Numbered from the stretch's first letter, positions 1-8,633 are shown. The stretch: DNA of 64,000 bases from Algoriphagus machipongonensis (GCF_000166275.1 NZ_CM001023.1:558001-622000); one strand, 5' to 3'. Numbers and translations are program-made. Notes: generated by a model not told the origin, from the letters alone.

Positions 1-491
1 TGGTCATCGTGGGTGACGTACCATTTATGGATGAGTATGCGACTTTATTGAAAAGTTTGGAAGATGATCGATTGTTGTTTTTAGGCTATGTCACGGATCC
101 GCATGAATTAGGAGCATGGTACACCCATTGTTATGCTTATTTCCATGGGCATGAATATGGTGGGACCAACCCAGCCATGCTTAAGGCTTTGGGATATGGC
201 TGTGCAATTTTAGCATTAGATACTCCATTTAATCAAGAGATGCTTCAAAATGGGAAACACGGTTGGTATTTTCAAAAAGAAGTTGATTCAGTAAAAGATA
301 TTGTAGAGACGGCCGAAGCTAGCTCCGAAAGAATGGAGTACTTCCGAAAAACTGCCAGAGAGGGTCTGATTCAAAAATACAATTGGGATTATGTGACAGA
401 GCAGTATTTAGCTGTGTTTGAAGAATTGGCAGGGTTTAAAGTCATCAATCCATCAGAAGAAAAGAAGAATTTGACAGAGGTGGAATCCTGA
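1..491 (+). CDS. Glycosyltransferase family 1-like protein, C-terminal part (5' cut by window)
   Basis: Only the C-terminal 160 or so residues are present; the reading frame is open through base 1 (…VIVGDVPF…), so the true start lies upstream. The sequence fits the nucleotide-sugar-binding half of a GT-B glycosyltransferase: a strand-turn before 'LLFLGYVTD', then 'CYAYFHGHEYGGTNPAMLKAL', the EGxxxPxxEA-type donor-binding loop in which H/E and the following GGTNP contact the sugar nucleotide, then 'GCAILALDTPFNQE'. The family usually builds cell-surface or extracellular polysaccharide. The tail after about residue 140 is polar and low in complexity. Acceptor and donor cannot be told from this fragment. 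Confidence 0.8.
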   Translation, partial: VIVGDVPFMDEYATLLKSLEDDRLLFLGYVTDPHELGAWYTHCYAYFHGHEYGGTNPAMLKALGYGCAILALDTPFNQEMLQNGKHGWYFQKEVDSVKDIVETAEASSERMEYFRKTAREGLIQKYNWDYVTEQYLAVFEELAGFKVINPSEEKKNLTEVES

Positions 492-569
492 GTTTTCTGA
501 AATTTGATTGAACCAAAACAGGTGATTTTTACTTATATACATAACTTTTAACCCTAAAAAATTTTAACC

Positions 570-983
570 ATGATTAGAAAAGCAACCGCCGTATGGCAAG
601 GAAATGGAAAAAATGGCAAAGGTCATTTGACCACTCCAAGTACTGTTTTAGATAAAACACAATATTCCTTTAATTCTCGATTTGAGGATGGAGTGGGTAC
701 TAACCCAGAGGAATTAATTGCTGCTGCTCATTCGGGATGTTTTGCCATGAAACTAAGTTTCAACCTTCAAGAGGCTGGTTTTACAGCTGATGAATTGGAT
801 GTAACTTCCAATATTACTTTTGAAGATGGAACGCTGAAAAAGTCACATTTAGTGCTGAAAGCGAAAGTGGATGGCATCGAACAAAGTAAATTTGATGAGC
901 TAGTGAAAGATGCTGAAAAAAATTGTCCTATTTCTCAAGTTTTGAATTTGGAAATCAGCGTTGAGAGTACTTTGAACGCTTGA
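570..983 (+). CDS. OsmC/Ohr-family peroxiredoxin-like protein
   Basis: A 137-residue protein of the OsmC family, cytoplasmic thiol peroxidases that reduce hydroperoxides. Both family cysteines are visible: C57 in 'HSGCFAM' and C119 in 'NCPISQ', with R37 and E48 ('TNPEEL') in the positions expected to activate the peroxidatic thiol. The length is typical of OsmC. The gene stands alone: 78 bases separate it from the upstream glycosyltransferase, and a strong hairpin terminator follows. It is one of two OsmC-type proteins here; the other, at 17672, lacks the second cysteine. Assignment to the family is secure, the exact peroxide substrate is not. Confidence 0.92.
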   Translation: MIRKATAVWQGNGKNGKGHLTTPSTVLDKTQYSFNSRFEDGVGTNPEELIAAAHSGCFAMKLSFNLQEAGFTADELDVTSNITFEDGTLKKSHLVLKAKVDGIEQSKFDELVKDAEKNCPISQVLNLEISVESTLNA

Positions 984-1048
984 TTTTATTAAAAGTATCA
1001 AGGTTTTAGAACCAAGTTTTAAAATTTGATGCGATAAAAAATGGGAAA

Positions 1049-1081
1049 GGGGGTCTGAATTAGTTCAGACCGCCTTTTTTT
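1049..1081 (+). terminator. Rho-independent terminator after the OsmC gene
   Basis: GGTCTGAA and TTCAGACC form a perfect 8-bp stem around TTAG, extended by GGG/GCC flanks and followed by seven T. It lies 65 bases after the OsmC stop codon. Confidence 0.85.
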
Positions 1082-1124
1082 GCTTATTGACTAGCCTGAA
1101 AAGAATAATACTTAAACTATTCTT

Positions 1125-1463
1125 GCGAGTGAGGACACTCGCAAAGGCGAAAATTGCCCTGATTCGTGTCTCCACGAATCAATTGATGCCTTATCCCTGC
1201 GAGTGGAGACACTCGCAGAAGCGCAAGAAGATATTTCTATGCTGTAGACTTTTTTTCTGTGATCCTTGGACAAAAATCCAAGTACCTGATACCTGTCTTT
1301 ACGAATCAATTGAATCCTTTTTCCCGGGAGTGGAGTTACTAGCAAAGGCGAGAAATACTTACTATGCCCTGATTCGTGTCTCCACGAATCAATTGGTGCC
1401 TTATCCCTGCGAGTGGAGACACTCGCAGAAGCGCAAGAAGATATTTCTATGCTGTAGACTTTT
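1125..1463. repeat. Intergenic repeat array built from short hairpins, with a 99-bp direct repeat
   Basis: Two 99-base copies at 1155-1253 and 1365-1463 differ at one base (A/G at offset 32). Each holds two perfect hairpins: GATTCGTGTCTCCACGAATC (1161-1180, 1371-1390) and GCGAGTGGAGACACTCGC (1199-1216, 1409-1426), then a conserved AGAAGCGCAAGAAGATATTT tail. Another hairpin, GCGAGTGAGGACACTCGC, opens the array at 1125-1142. A decayed third unit lies between the copies, with ACGAATCAATTGA at about 1301-1313 and a broken GGGAGTGGAGTTACTAGC at about 1326-1343. The array fills most of the 984-1530 spacer. It resembles REP/BIME-type non-coding repeats; the 134-residue open frame that crosses it is a by-product of the repeat. 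Confidence 0.85.
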
Positions 1464-1530
1464 ACGGGACGCTTGGACTTACCAAAATTAATATTCCAAA
1501 ACTTACTATTTCCTCACCTTGTTTTTATTT

Positions 1531-2490
1531 TTAATACCATCGTCTTTTTGCCCAGCCTTCTTGTTGCGTGGGATTTAGAAAAGTCCAGGCAATGAATCGA
1601 GTTTTTTTATTTCCATGTGTCATCTGGATGATTTTTCGCTCAGCAACATTTGCTTTTTTCAAGGCAAGAATCAAATCTTTTAAATGCTCCTCTTTCGATA
1701 CCAAAGAAGTAAACCAGTAACAGTTGAATTTGTAGATTTTACTTTCCAGAATCATTTTACGAATAAAAGTCAGTTCGCCTCCTTTACACCAGAGCTCATT
1801 GCTTTGCCCTCCAAAGTTTAGCGTGACAGTTTTGCCCACCTTCCCTTTCAGGTTTTTCACCTTACGGGTGCTTCCAGCCAATGCTGCCTCTTTGGATTCG
1901 TGAAACGGTGGGTTGCAAAGTACAAGATCAAAAACATCGTCTGATCGGATGATACCACTCAGAATTTCCTTGGGGTTTTCCTGAAGTCTCAGGTTTACCT
2001 TTTTTAGGATTTGTGGATTTGAGTTGAGGTTTTGCTGAGCGGAATGAATCGCTTTGGGATCAATTTCTGAACCCACAAAATTCCAATTGTAAATTCTGGT
2101 TCCCAAGAGTGGGTAAATACAATTTGCGCCTGTCCCAAGGTCCAAAACATTTACTTTTTCTCCTTCGGGTAGCTTACCTTTATTACAGTCTGAAAGTAAA
2201 TCTGCCAAATAATGCAAGTAATCTACTCTTCCAGGAATAGGTGGGCAAAGATAGCCCGAGGGAATATCCCAATCTGATATTTGATAAAAATGCTTTAAGA
2301 GGGCTCGATTAAGTTCTTTGACCGCTTTTGGGTCGGCGAAATCTATGCTGAGATCTCCATACTTATTCTCAGCCACAAATTTTTCAAGTTCAGGCTGGGT
2401 GTTTATTAAGCTAGGGAAATCATATCGATCTCGATGGAGGTTACTTGGATGTAAGCCAGGTTTGAGTTCGTTTTTTGGAGTCTTTTTCAA
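1531..2490 (-). CDS. rlmF: 23S rRNA (adenine1618-N6)-methyltransferase RlmF
   Basis: A 319-residue SAM-dependent methyltransferase matching RlmF (YbiN), which methylates N6 of A1618 in 23S rRNA. The family's N-terminal 'GLHPSNLHRDRYDF' signature is at residues 12-25, 'IPGRVDYLHYLADLL' near 85-99, SAM-binding motif I 'DLGTG' at 117-121, and the catalytic N6-adenine motif 'NPPF' at 193-196, followed by 'HESKEAA'. The length agrees with the family. It is the second gene of a pair: the SIMPL-domain gene upstream ends one base before this gene begins, so the two are probably co-transcribed. Confidence 0.95.
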   Translation of the reverse strand: MKKTPKNELKPGLHPSNLHRDRYDFPSLINTQPELEKFVAENKYGDLSIDFADPKAVKELNRALLKHFYQISDWDIPSGYLCPPIPGRVDYLHYLADLLSDCNKGKLPEGEKVNVLDLGTGANCIYPLLGTRIYNWNFVGSEIDPKAIHSAQQNLNSNPQILKKVNLRLQENPKEILSGIIRSDDVFDLVLCNPPFHESKEAALAGSTRKVKNLKGKVGKTVTLNFGGQSNELWCKGGELTFIRKMILESKIYKFNCYWFTSLVSKEEHLKDLILALKKANVAERKIIQMTHGNKKTRFIAWTFLNPTQQEGWAKRRWY

Positions 2491-2491
2491 A

Positions 2492-3226
2492 TTAATCTAC
2501 TTCAAAAACCAGCTTCATCGTGATGGAAGCAGTTTTGTTTTTATCTGCCGTATTAAAGGTTCCACCCCAGGAATAGTCTTCCCCTGAGTTTTGGCCTGTG
2601 ATCTGAAAGATACCCATATTTGCGGATATCAGGTCTCCTAAGTCGCCTTTTGAGTTCTCGGCAATCCTCTCTGCACGAACTCTCGCATCTTCAGTAGCCT
2701 TGGCGATCATTTCTAGTTTCAATGACTCCAATCCGGTATAATAATACCGTGGAGGCTGAGAATAGAAGGCGATTCCTTGGTTTAACAATTCCGTGATTTC
2801 TCTACTGATTCGCTCAACTTTTTCTACGTCTTCGGATTCTATTTTTAAGGATTGATTCAAAGTATACCCCTCAAAAGTTTGACCTAGGTATCGCCCATCA
2901 TTGGAGTAATTCTGTCGATATTTTGGATTTGTATTGACCGCATTAAAAATCAGTTTGTCAGCGGAAATACCTTTTGAGATCAAGTATTCTGTTACAAGCT
3001 TTTTATCCTTTTCAAGGTCTGCATAAGCTGATTTTAAATCTAAACTCTCCCTTGAGAAATTTCCTTCCCAGACTACTAAATCGGAAGTAAAGTTGCTCTC
3101 CCCAAGACCTGTCACATGTATGGTGCCTTGAGGCCGATTTCGTTTGATTACTGCATTCCCTAAAACTATGGAAGCTATTACAATTGCTAGAGCAAAGAGA
3201 ATGGAGGATAGGTGCTTGTTCATCAT
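2492..3226 (-). CDS. SIMPL-domain (DUF541) envelope protein
   Basis: A 244-residue protein with an N-terminal hydrophobic helix at about residues 6-27 (uncleaved anchor or signal peptide) and a periplasmic SIMPL/DUF541 domain. Family features are the opening 'IHVTGLGESNFTSDLVVWEG', the central 'YLISKGISADKLIFNAVNT' and 'KATEDARVRAERIAENS'. SIMPL proteins (for example BP26, YggE) are oligomeric envelope proteins of uncertain biochemical role. Two Met codons begin the frame; either could be the start. It directly precedes rlmF with a one-base gap, an association that probably reflects shared transcription rather than function. Confidence 0.85.
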   Translation of the reverse strand: MMNKHLSSILFALAIVIASIVLGNAVIKRNRPQGTIHVTGLGESNFTSDLVVWEGNFSRESLDLKSAYADLEKDKKLVTEYLISKGISADKLIFNAVNTNPKYRQNYSNDGRYLGQTFEGYTLNQSLKIESEDVEKVERISREITELLNQGIAFYSQPPRYYYTGLESLKLEMIAKATEDARVRAERIAENSKGDLGDLISANMGIFQITGQNSGEDYSWGGTFNTADKNKTASITMKLVFEVD

Positions 3227-3277
3227 TTTGAAAAATCAGAGATGGAAAATAACAATAATTACTTGTTGATAATCAAA

Positions 3278-3303
3278 AAAACCGCCAAGTGACGGGTTTT
3301 TTG
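3278..3303 (-). terminator. Probable terminator after the M14 peptidase gene
   Basis: On the minus strand AAACC and GGTTT flank an 11-base loop and are followed by a T-rich run. It lies 24 bases beyond the M14 peptidase stop. The stem is short and has inner mismatches. Confidence 0.5.
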
Positions 3304-3326
3304 GATTGAAGAACATTTATTAACAA

Positions 3327-4808
3327 TTAATAAATGGGTTGCATGAATAGCTCATCTTTAGGATTTTCCAAGTCAATCAAATAGCCGTTGACTAAGGCGT
3401 ATTTTAAATTTCCATTTTTGGAGAGATAGAAATTAGGAGCAGAGCCTGTAGTCCAGCCACCAGAAAAAGTATCCGTGCTTTTTAAAACTAAAATTGGAAG
3501 GTGATGTACCTCCTTTGGCATTCCACTTTTTATTTTCACAGCTAAAAATCCTTCTTTTAATAGCTCTAGAGCCTTTTCTTCAGTAAGATCTTCTATGGAA
3601 TTAAATGTAGTTTCATAAACTTTTCCTTCTGTGAACTCAAGACCTGAAGCATCCAGCGTTTCCCGAGCAAAATAAACCTGCATATCTCCAAGGTCATCAA
3701 TGGAGCCAGAGACATAATAGCCATTTGGGATTTCAGATTCCCTTCTACGGATCACTAGGTCGATTGGGTATTTCTTTCCATTTACATTGACCTGCATTTC
3801 GTTGATCAATAAATCTACGAGCTTGGAATCGTTATCAGGAATGGCAAAATATTGCTCGGTAGTATAGCTTTCATATCCTTTGGTAGCAATTTCATGCAGG
3901 GCTTCCAAGATGATCATAAAATTGAGTTGACGGATATACTGTTTATCTGGATCTCCCCAATAGCCGCCAGATTCAATTAAAATAGTGCTGGTTCCCCATT
4001 TGGTAATATTGTCTCCAAATGCCCTTGGTTCGAAAGCATCGTCGTATTTCCCTACTTGCCCGGGAATCACTTGCTGTAAAACCTGGTTCATTCCTACGAT
4101 GGTCTGCATTGCTTTTTCCCTCACATCATTCACATCAGTAGCATAATTATAGGCAGGAGCCAAAACAGAAATAGTCGCTTGTTTTGGAGTGCCTTCTACA
4201 TTATAATACACTTGCTGATCATGTAGGTTGAACCCAAATTCTGGTTCGAAATCATCTCTGGCTTTTTTAAGAATAATGGCCTCTGGAGAAATTTGAGAGA
4301 TAGCATCTCGATTCAAATCAATATCTAAGCTGTTTCTTCTTTTGAAAGCCTCTGCGCCGTCAGGGTTGATCAAAGGGATAAATTTGATTTCTAAATTTTC
4401 TTTGAGTGTATTTCGGATCGGATCAAATTCATCTCCACTTCCTTCTAAAAAGTTGAAAAGATCAAAAAGGGCCATGGTGGCAGTACTTTCATTGCCATGC
4501 ATTTGAGACCAAAGCATCACTTTGGTTTTGCCATTTCCCCAATCCATACTGGAAATTGAACGGTGATCGATAGACTCACCTAAGACTTCCACTTTAAATT
4601 CTTGGGAGTGTTTTTGTATCAAAGGTTGCAGGTCGGCATGCTTGAATCGCCGATTAGTAATAGCAGCCTCTTTATATTTTTTATATGCAGCCTCTAAAGT
4701 TTCGATAGATAGTGGCTCATTCGTATATTTATTTGCAGTTTTGTAACTAGTTAGCAAAAAGCAAAACAGCAAAAAAATGCTAACATGGGATGCCCGGGAT
4801 ATTTTCAT
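3327..4808 (-). CDS. M14-family zinc carboxypeptidase, secreted
   Basis: A 493-residue metallopeptidase. The start at 4808 (MKISRASHVSIF…) is preferred over an in-frame Met 14 codons upstream because it places a signal peptide directly at the N-terminus. Counted from that start, zinc ligands are H104 and E107 in 'SQMHGNE' and H196 in 'FNLHDQ'; substrate-binding 'NPDG' is at 148-151 followed by 'DLNRD', and the general-base glutamate is E279 in 'LIESGGYWG'. The catalytic domain is N-terminal; about 200 further residues form an accessory region I do not recognise. It is probably periplasmic or surface-located, and removes C-terminal residues from peptides. It diverges from the dipeptide epimerase gene, so a shared role in cell-wall peptide breakdown is possible but unproven. 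Confidence 0.88.
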   Translation of the reverse strand: MKISRASHVSIFLLFCFLLTSYKTANKYTNEPLSIETLEAAYKKYKEAAITNRRFKHADLQPLIQKHSQEFKVEVLGESIDHRSISSMDWGNGKTKVMLWSQMHGNESTATMALFDLFNFLEGSGDEFDPIRNTLKENLEIKFIPLINPDGAEAFKRRNSLDIDLNRDAISQISPEAIILKKARDDFEPEFGFNLHDQQVYYNVEGTPKQATISVLAPAYNYATDVNDVREKAMQTIVGMNQVLQQVIPGQVGKYDDAFEPRAFGDNITKWGTSTILIESGGYWGDPDKQYIRQLNFMIILEALHEIATKGYESYTTEQYFAIPDNDSKLVDLLINEMQVNVNGKKYPIDLVIRRRESEIPNGYYVSGSIDDLGDMQVYFARETLDASGLEFTEGKVYETTFNSIEDLTEEKALELLKEGFLAVKIKSGMPKEVHHLPILVLKSTDTFSGGWTTGSAPNFYLSKNGNLKYALVNGYLIDLENPKDELFMQPIY

Positions 4809-4895
4809 ATGGCTTCTATTTTCTTTTTGTGTCAAAGTAAAACTAGCCATTGGGAATGAAAAAGTATATGAAACGCCCTAAAAATTAATGAACAT

Positions 4896-5906
4896 ATGAA
4901 ACTTACCTATTTCGTAGAGGATCTTCCTTTAAAGCATACATTTACCATTGCTCACCAGAGTAGGGATATTCAGGATACACTCCTTGTCAAACTAGAAGAA
5001 AATGGCATGGTGGGATATGGAGAATCTACTACGAATCCATTTTATGGAATGACGGTAGAAAATATGAGTGAAGCATTAGAGTGTTTTAGGGAAACGGTAG
5101 AAAACGGCAATTGGAATAGCCCCGAGGAATTATGGGAGCTAGGAAAAGATTGTTTTAAGGAAAACCCATTTGCACAATGTGCTTTGGATATGGCTGCTTG
5201 GGATTTATTTGCTAAAAAGAAGGGGCAAAAGTTATATGAGTATTTAAAATTGGATCCAGCAGATATTCCTACAACCAATTTTACTATTGGTATTGATACT
5301 GTGCCAAAGATGGTTTCTAAAATGCAGGAGGTTCATTGGCCTATTTATAAGATCAAGTTAGGCACTTCAGATGATCTTGCCATTGTGCGGGAACTTAGAA
5401 AGCATACAGATGCGGTTTTTCGTATTGATGCCAATTGTGCATGGTCAGCAGAGCAGGCAATAAATTATTCTGGGGAGTTGAAGAAGTTGGGTGTGGAGTT
5501 TATGGAGCAGCCACTGGGGAAAGATGATCTAGAAGGGATGAAGGAAGTTTATCTGCATTCGCAGCTTCCGGTAATTGCTGATGAGAGCTGTATTGTCGAA
5601 TCTGATGTCAAAAAATGTCATGGGCTTTTTCATGGAATTAACGTCAAGTTGGTGAAAGCTGGAGGGATAACTCCTGGGCTCAGAATGATTCATGAAGCAA
5701 AATCTTTAGGGATGAAAACGATGGTTGGTTGTATGACAGAGTCGTCTATAGGTATTTCTGCGATTGCACATATTGCTCCATTACTAGATTATGTAGATAT
5801 GGATGGAGCGATGCTTCTGGCTAAAGATCCTGCAAAAGGGGTAACTATTACACCTGAAAAAGTAACTTTCTCGGAAGAGAATGGTATAGGTGCCACTTTG
5901 GTTTGA
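4896..5906 (+). CDS. L-Ala-D/L-Glu (dipeptide) epimerase, enolase superfamily
   Basis: A 336-residue enolase-superfamily enzyme of the dipeptide-epimerase group, which interconverts L-Ala-D-Glu and L-Ala-L-Glu during murein-peptide recycling. The K-x-K catalytic motif is 'KIK' at 152-154; metal ligands are D178 ('RIDAN'), E204 ('MEQPL') and D229 ('IADES'); the opposite-face lysine is K251 in 'NVKLVKAGG'; and the C-terminal 'MVGCMTESS' loop, typical for this group, binds the substrate amino group. The fold is complete from the capping domain (1-125) through the barrel. Substrate choice within the dipeptide epimerases varies between species, so the exact dipeptide is inferred. A strong terminator follows. 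Confidence 0.9.
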   Translation: MKLTYFVEDLPLKHTFTIAHQSRDIQDTLLVKLEENGMVGYGESTTNPFYGMTVENMSEALECFRETVENGNWNSPEELWELGKDCFKENPFAQCALDMAAWDLFAKKKGQKLYEYLKLDPADIPTTNFTIGIDTVPKMVSKMQEVHWPIYKIKLGTSDDLAIVRELRKHTDAVFRIDANCAWSAEQAINYSGELKKLGVEFMEQPLGKDDLEGMKEVYLHSQLPVIADESCIVESDVKKCHGLFHGINVKLVKAGGITPGLRMIHEAKSLGMKTMVGCMTESSIGISAIAHIAPLLDYVDMDGAMLLAKDPAKGVTITPEKVTFSEENGIGATLV

Positions 5907-5925
5907 TTAAAAAGGTGCTAAAATC

Positions 5926-5960
5926 AAAAGAGGCATGGAAATTAATCCTTGCCTCTTTTA
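5926..5960 (+). terminator. Rho-independent terminator after the epimerase gene
   Basis: AAAAGAGGCA pairs perfectly with TGCCTCTTTT across a 14-base loop, starting 20 bases after the stop codon. The symmetric A and T flanks would also serve the converging response-regulator transcript. Confidence 0.85.
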
Positions 5961-6040
5961 GATAGTCTATTTAAAATCGGTAATACTTCTAGAACGATTC
6001 CCAACTGCTTATGTTGGATTTATTCCCGACTATTTAATAT

Positions 6041-6733
6041 TTATTCACTTACGATCAACTTAAAGCCTTCACCATGAACGGTGATGATCTGTACTTTTGG
6101 ATCGTCCTTGAGTAGTTTTCTGATTTTGCTGAGATAAACATCCATACTTCTTGCGTTGAAGTAGCTGTCATCTCCCCAGATTTGCTTCAAAGCATGACTT
6201 CTGTTGACCAAGTTATTTATTTCAGAAGCTAATAGTCTGATGAGTTCATTTTCCTTAGAAGTGAGTTTATGCTTCCCTTTTGGGCCTTCTATGAATTGCT
6301 CGTCATAGTGAAGGACAAAACCTCCAAACGTATAGGTTTTAAGTGGAGATACTTCTGAGCTTTTTTGAGTTCTTCTTAAGATAGCTGTTACTCTTAATAG
6401 TAGCTCCTCCATGCTAAAAGGCTTCGTGATATAATCGTCAGCGCCTATTTTTAGCCCCTCGATGATATCGTCCTTTTGATTTTTAGCTGTTAAGAATAAA
6501 ATAGGTAGGTTGTCCTGTACCTTTTTGATTTCCTTCGCAAGCGTAAAGCCATCTTTCTTAGGCATCATAATATCCAAAAGACAAAGGTCGTATTTGTCTT
6601 TTTTGAATTTATTCCAGCCTTCTTCCCCATCTCTGCAGAGTGTGGGTTCGTAGCCTTTCATTTCTAAATATTCCTGAAGTATATCGCCAAGATTTGGGTC
6701 ATCTTCTACAACCAATAGTTTTGCTTTGCTCAT
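6041..6733 (-). CDS. OmpR-family response regulator (RprY-like)
   Basis: A 230-residue regulator with an N-terminal receiver (1-120) and a C-terminal winged-helix DNA-binding domain (about 135-230). Receiver residues are D11/D12, the phospho-acceptor D54 in 'CLLDIMMP', T82 in 'FLTAK' and K104 in 'YITKPF'. The winged helix shows 'KHKLTSKENELIRLLA' and 'DVYLSKIRKLLKDDP'. Its start overlaps the stop of the histidine kinase by four bases (ATGA), so the two form one translationally coupled two-component system. Similarity to the Bacteroides RprX/RprY pair is my reading of overall architecture; the regulon is unknown. Confidence 0.93.
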   Translation of the reverse strand: MSKAKLLVVEDDPNLGDILQEYLEMKGYEPTLCRDGEEGWNKFKKDKYDLCLLDIMMPKKDGFTLAKEIKKVQDNLPILFLTAKNQKDDIIEGLKIGADDYITKPFSMEELLLRVTAILRRTQKSSEVSPLKTYTFGGFVLHYDEQFIEGPKGKHKLTSKENELIRLLASEINNLVNRSHALKQIWGDDSYFNARSMDVYLSKIRKLLKDDPKVQIITVHGEGFKLIVSE

Positions 6734-8442
6734 TGTTTTTTGGGTAAGTTTATGGTGAACGTGGTTCCCTTTCCAACTTCACTTTCCACTTGAATTCCTC
6801 CTTTGTGTGCTTCTAGCATGGCTTTAACATAAGATAAGCCCAGGCCAAAGCCTTTTACATCATGCACGTTTCCAGTAGGAACTCTATAAAATTTATCAAA
6901 TATTTTCTTTTGGGCATCTTTAGACATCCCAATTCCATTGTCTTTGATCTTGATGATTACTTGATCCTCACCGTCACTGGCTTCCATTTTTATGGTGGGA
7001 GCGTTTGGCGTGTATTTGATGGCATTATCCAATAAATTATTGAAAATATGCGTCAAATGAAAAACGTCTCCTTCGATCAAAGGTTCTTTTAGGCTATCTC
7101 TTAAGGTCAAGGTACCGCCTTTTTTCTCTACTTGAAGGCTGATGTGCTGCATGGTTGATTCCAACAGTTCGCTTAGGTTGACCTCTTCAAACTTCAATTT
7201 GAAATCCTGTTTATCTAATGCTGCGGCCTGCAATACTTTTTCCACTTGGGCTGTGAGCCTCTTGTTTTCATCTTTGATGATTCCCAAATAGCGATTTCTA
7301 AATTTACCCTGAGTAGAAAGCTCAGGATCTTGTAAAGCTTCTACTGCGAGACTAACAGTTGCCAATGGAGTTTTAAACTCATGGGTCATGTTATTGATGA
7401 AATCATTCTTTGTGTCGGATAAGGCTTTCTGTTTGAAAATTACCTTGATCGCATAGATGAAACAGAAAATAATGACGGCTATAAATAGAACTGAGCTGGA
7501 TAATGGCAGCCATACTTGCCTGATAACATGATAGCTTTTATCAGGAAAGTAAATGTATAGGAAGTTGTCCTCACCTAGAATGTCATTTGGAAATAGCTGA
7601 GCTTTTGTTCCTTTATCTATTAATGTGGCTGGATCTGTAACTGGCCCCAATGGCGTTAATTCCCCATTGTTTTTTAATAAACCCATTTCGAAAGATTCGG
7701 AAATTCCGCGTTCTATCAAATGGTTACGTAAAAGTGCTCTTGCTTGCAAAGTGTCAAGTCTTTCTAAAATGGCCTTTTGTCCTGCTAACTCATTCCAGGT
7801 TTTTTCAACCATATCAATCTTGAAATTTGCCCTACGTATTTTTTCAAGGATATCGTCTGAAATGTTGATTTGGGTAAAAACTTCAGGTCTTTGAGCAGTC
7901 CTACCACCTGAAATTTTTGTAGCCTTCTCCCTTTCGCTGAGATATTTAAGTTGCCTTTCCTTTTCTTCAAGCAAAATTTCCATTTCATCTGGAGTGAACA
8001 TGCTGGAAGCAAGTTCGGGAGTCATGTAGGTGAAAAACATTTCCAACTCCTTCAATAAACTCATATCAAATCCTCTGGATTCTAGGATTCGACGGAAAGT
8101 AGGGCTTACTTCAGGTGCAGGTTCATTTAATAAAGTATCGACAATAGATGGCCTGGATGGATAGACGGAACGCTGTTGAATTTGAAAAGTGATGGGTTCA
8201 ATTTTTTCAAAAAGGGATTCCTGCAGTACAGAGTCTTTCATAAGTGAACTCAGCAACACATCCGAGGTTTCACTTTTTTCCAGTTGGTCAATGGTGCCTG
8301 AAAGTGCCATGTAAACATTTTGGTCAAATCTTTCCCGGTTTATGCTTACTGCATTACGCACCCAATAGTATTGAAATCCCATCAAACCGAAGCTTGCGAG
8401 GGACATCAAAACGATGATAAGCGTAATGTTTCTTTTAGACAT
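6730..8442 (-). CDS. Membrane sensor histidine kinase (RprX-like)
   Basis: A 570-residue kinase. Transmembrane helices lie at about 7-29 and 311-333, enclosing a periplasmic sensor of about 280 residues rich in helical, charged sequence with no recognised sensor fold. The cytoplasmic part has the HisKA H-box 'NNMTHEFKTPLATVS' around residues 350-362, and HATPase motifs: N-box 'NNLLDNAIKYT', G1 'IKDNGIGM', F-box 'IFDKFYRVP', G2 'GFGLGLSYV' and 'GKGTTF'. It precedes and overlaps its response regulator by four bases. A TAAATTTG promoter box ends only four bases before the ATG, so the transcript may be leaderless. Confidence 0.93.
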   Translation of the reverse strand: MSKRNITLIIVLMSLASFGLMGFQYYWVRNAVSINRERFDQNVYMALSGTIDQLEKSETSDVLLSSLMKDSVLQESLFEKIEPITFQIQQRSVYPSRPSIVDTLLNEPAPEVSPTFRRILESRGFDMSLLKELEMFFTYMTPELASSMFTPDEMEILLEEKERQLKYLSEREKATKISGGRTAQRPEVFTQINISDDILEKIRRANFKIDMVEKTWNELAGQKAILERLDTLQARALLRNHLIERGISESFEMGLLKNNGELTPLGPVTDPATLIDKGTKAQLFPNDILGEDNFLYIYFPDKSYHVIRQVWLPLSSSVLFIAVIIFCFIYAIKVIFKQKALSDTKNDFINNMTHEFKTPLATVSLAVEALQDPELSTQGKFRNRYLGIIKDENKRLTAQVEKVLQAAALDKQDFKLKFEEVNLSELLESTMQHISLQVEKKGGTLTLRDSLKEPLIEGDVFHLTHIFNNLLDNAIKYTPNAPTIKMEASDGEDQVIIKIKDNGIGMSKDAQKKIFDKFYRVPTGNVHDVKGFGLGLSYVKAMLEAHKGGIQVESEVGKGTTFTINLPKKQ

Positions 8443-8446
8443 AATG

Positions 8447-8454
8447 CAAATTTA
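8447..8454 (-). promoter_or_regulatory. Bacteroidota -7 promoter box for the RprX-like kinase
   Basis: TAAATTTG on the minus strand fits the TAnnTTTG -7 consensus. Its last base is four bases from the ATG at 8442, which would put +1 at or next to the start codon. Confidence 0.5.
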
Positions 8455-8600
8455 GTCTGATTCTTAGGTCAGCTATAGAGGTTAACAATATTTAACTGCG
8501 TATAGAATTGTAAAGGAAGCCTGTTTTAACAACATTTTGGGAAATGTATCCGATCTTGAGCGATGATTTCTTAATTACACCTTAATAAGGTAGGAAAACA

Positions 8601-8623
8601 GGGGGCTTATGCCTCCTTTTTTT
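8601..8623 (+). terminator. Terminator-like hairpin in the kinase/lysA divergent spacer
   Basis: GGGGGC-TTAT-GCCTCC folds into a six-pair stem (one G-T pair) and is followed by seven T. There is no gene on the plus strand upstream to terminate, so it either ends a short unannotated RNA or insulates lysA. Confidence 0.5.
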
Positions 8624-8633
8624 CTGAATTGGC

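Noticed and set aside
1125..1463. CRISPR array
   Set aside because: The repeats are 99 bases, in two copies with internal hairpins and no regular unique spacers, and no cas gene is nearby.
1087..1491. A 134-codon plus-strand frame and a 77-codon minus-strand frame between the OsmC gene and rlmF
   Set aside because: Both are read from the hairpin repeat array; the protein repeats 'IRVSTNQL…YPCEWRHSQKRKKIF' only because the DNA does. No start signal or protein-like composition.
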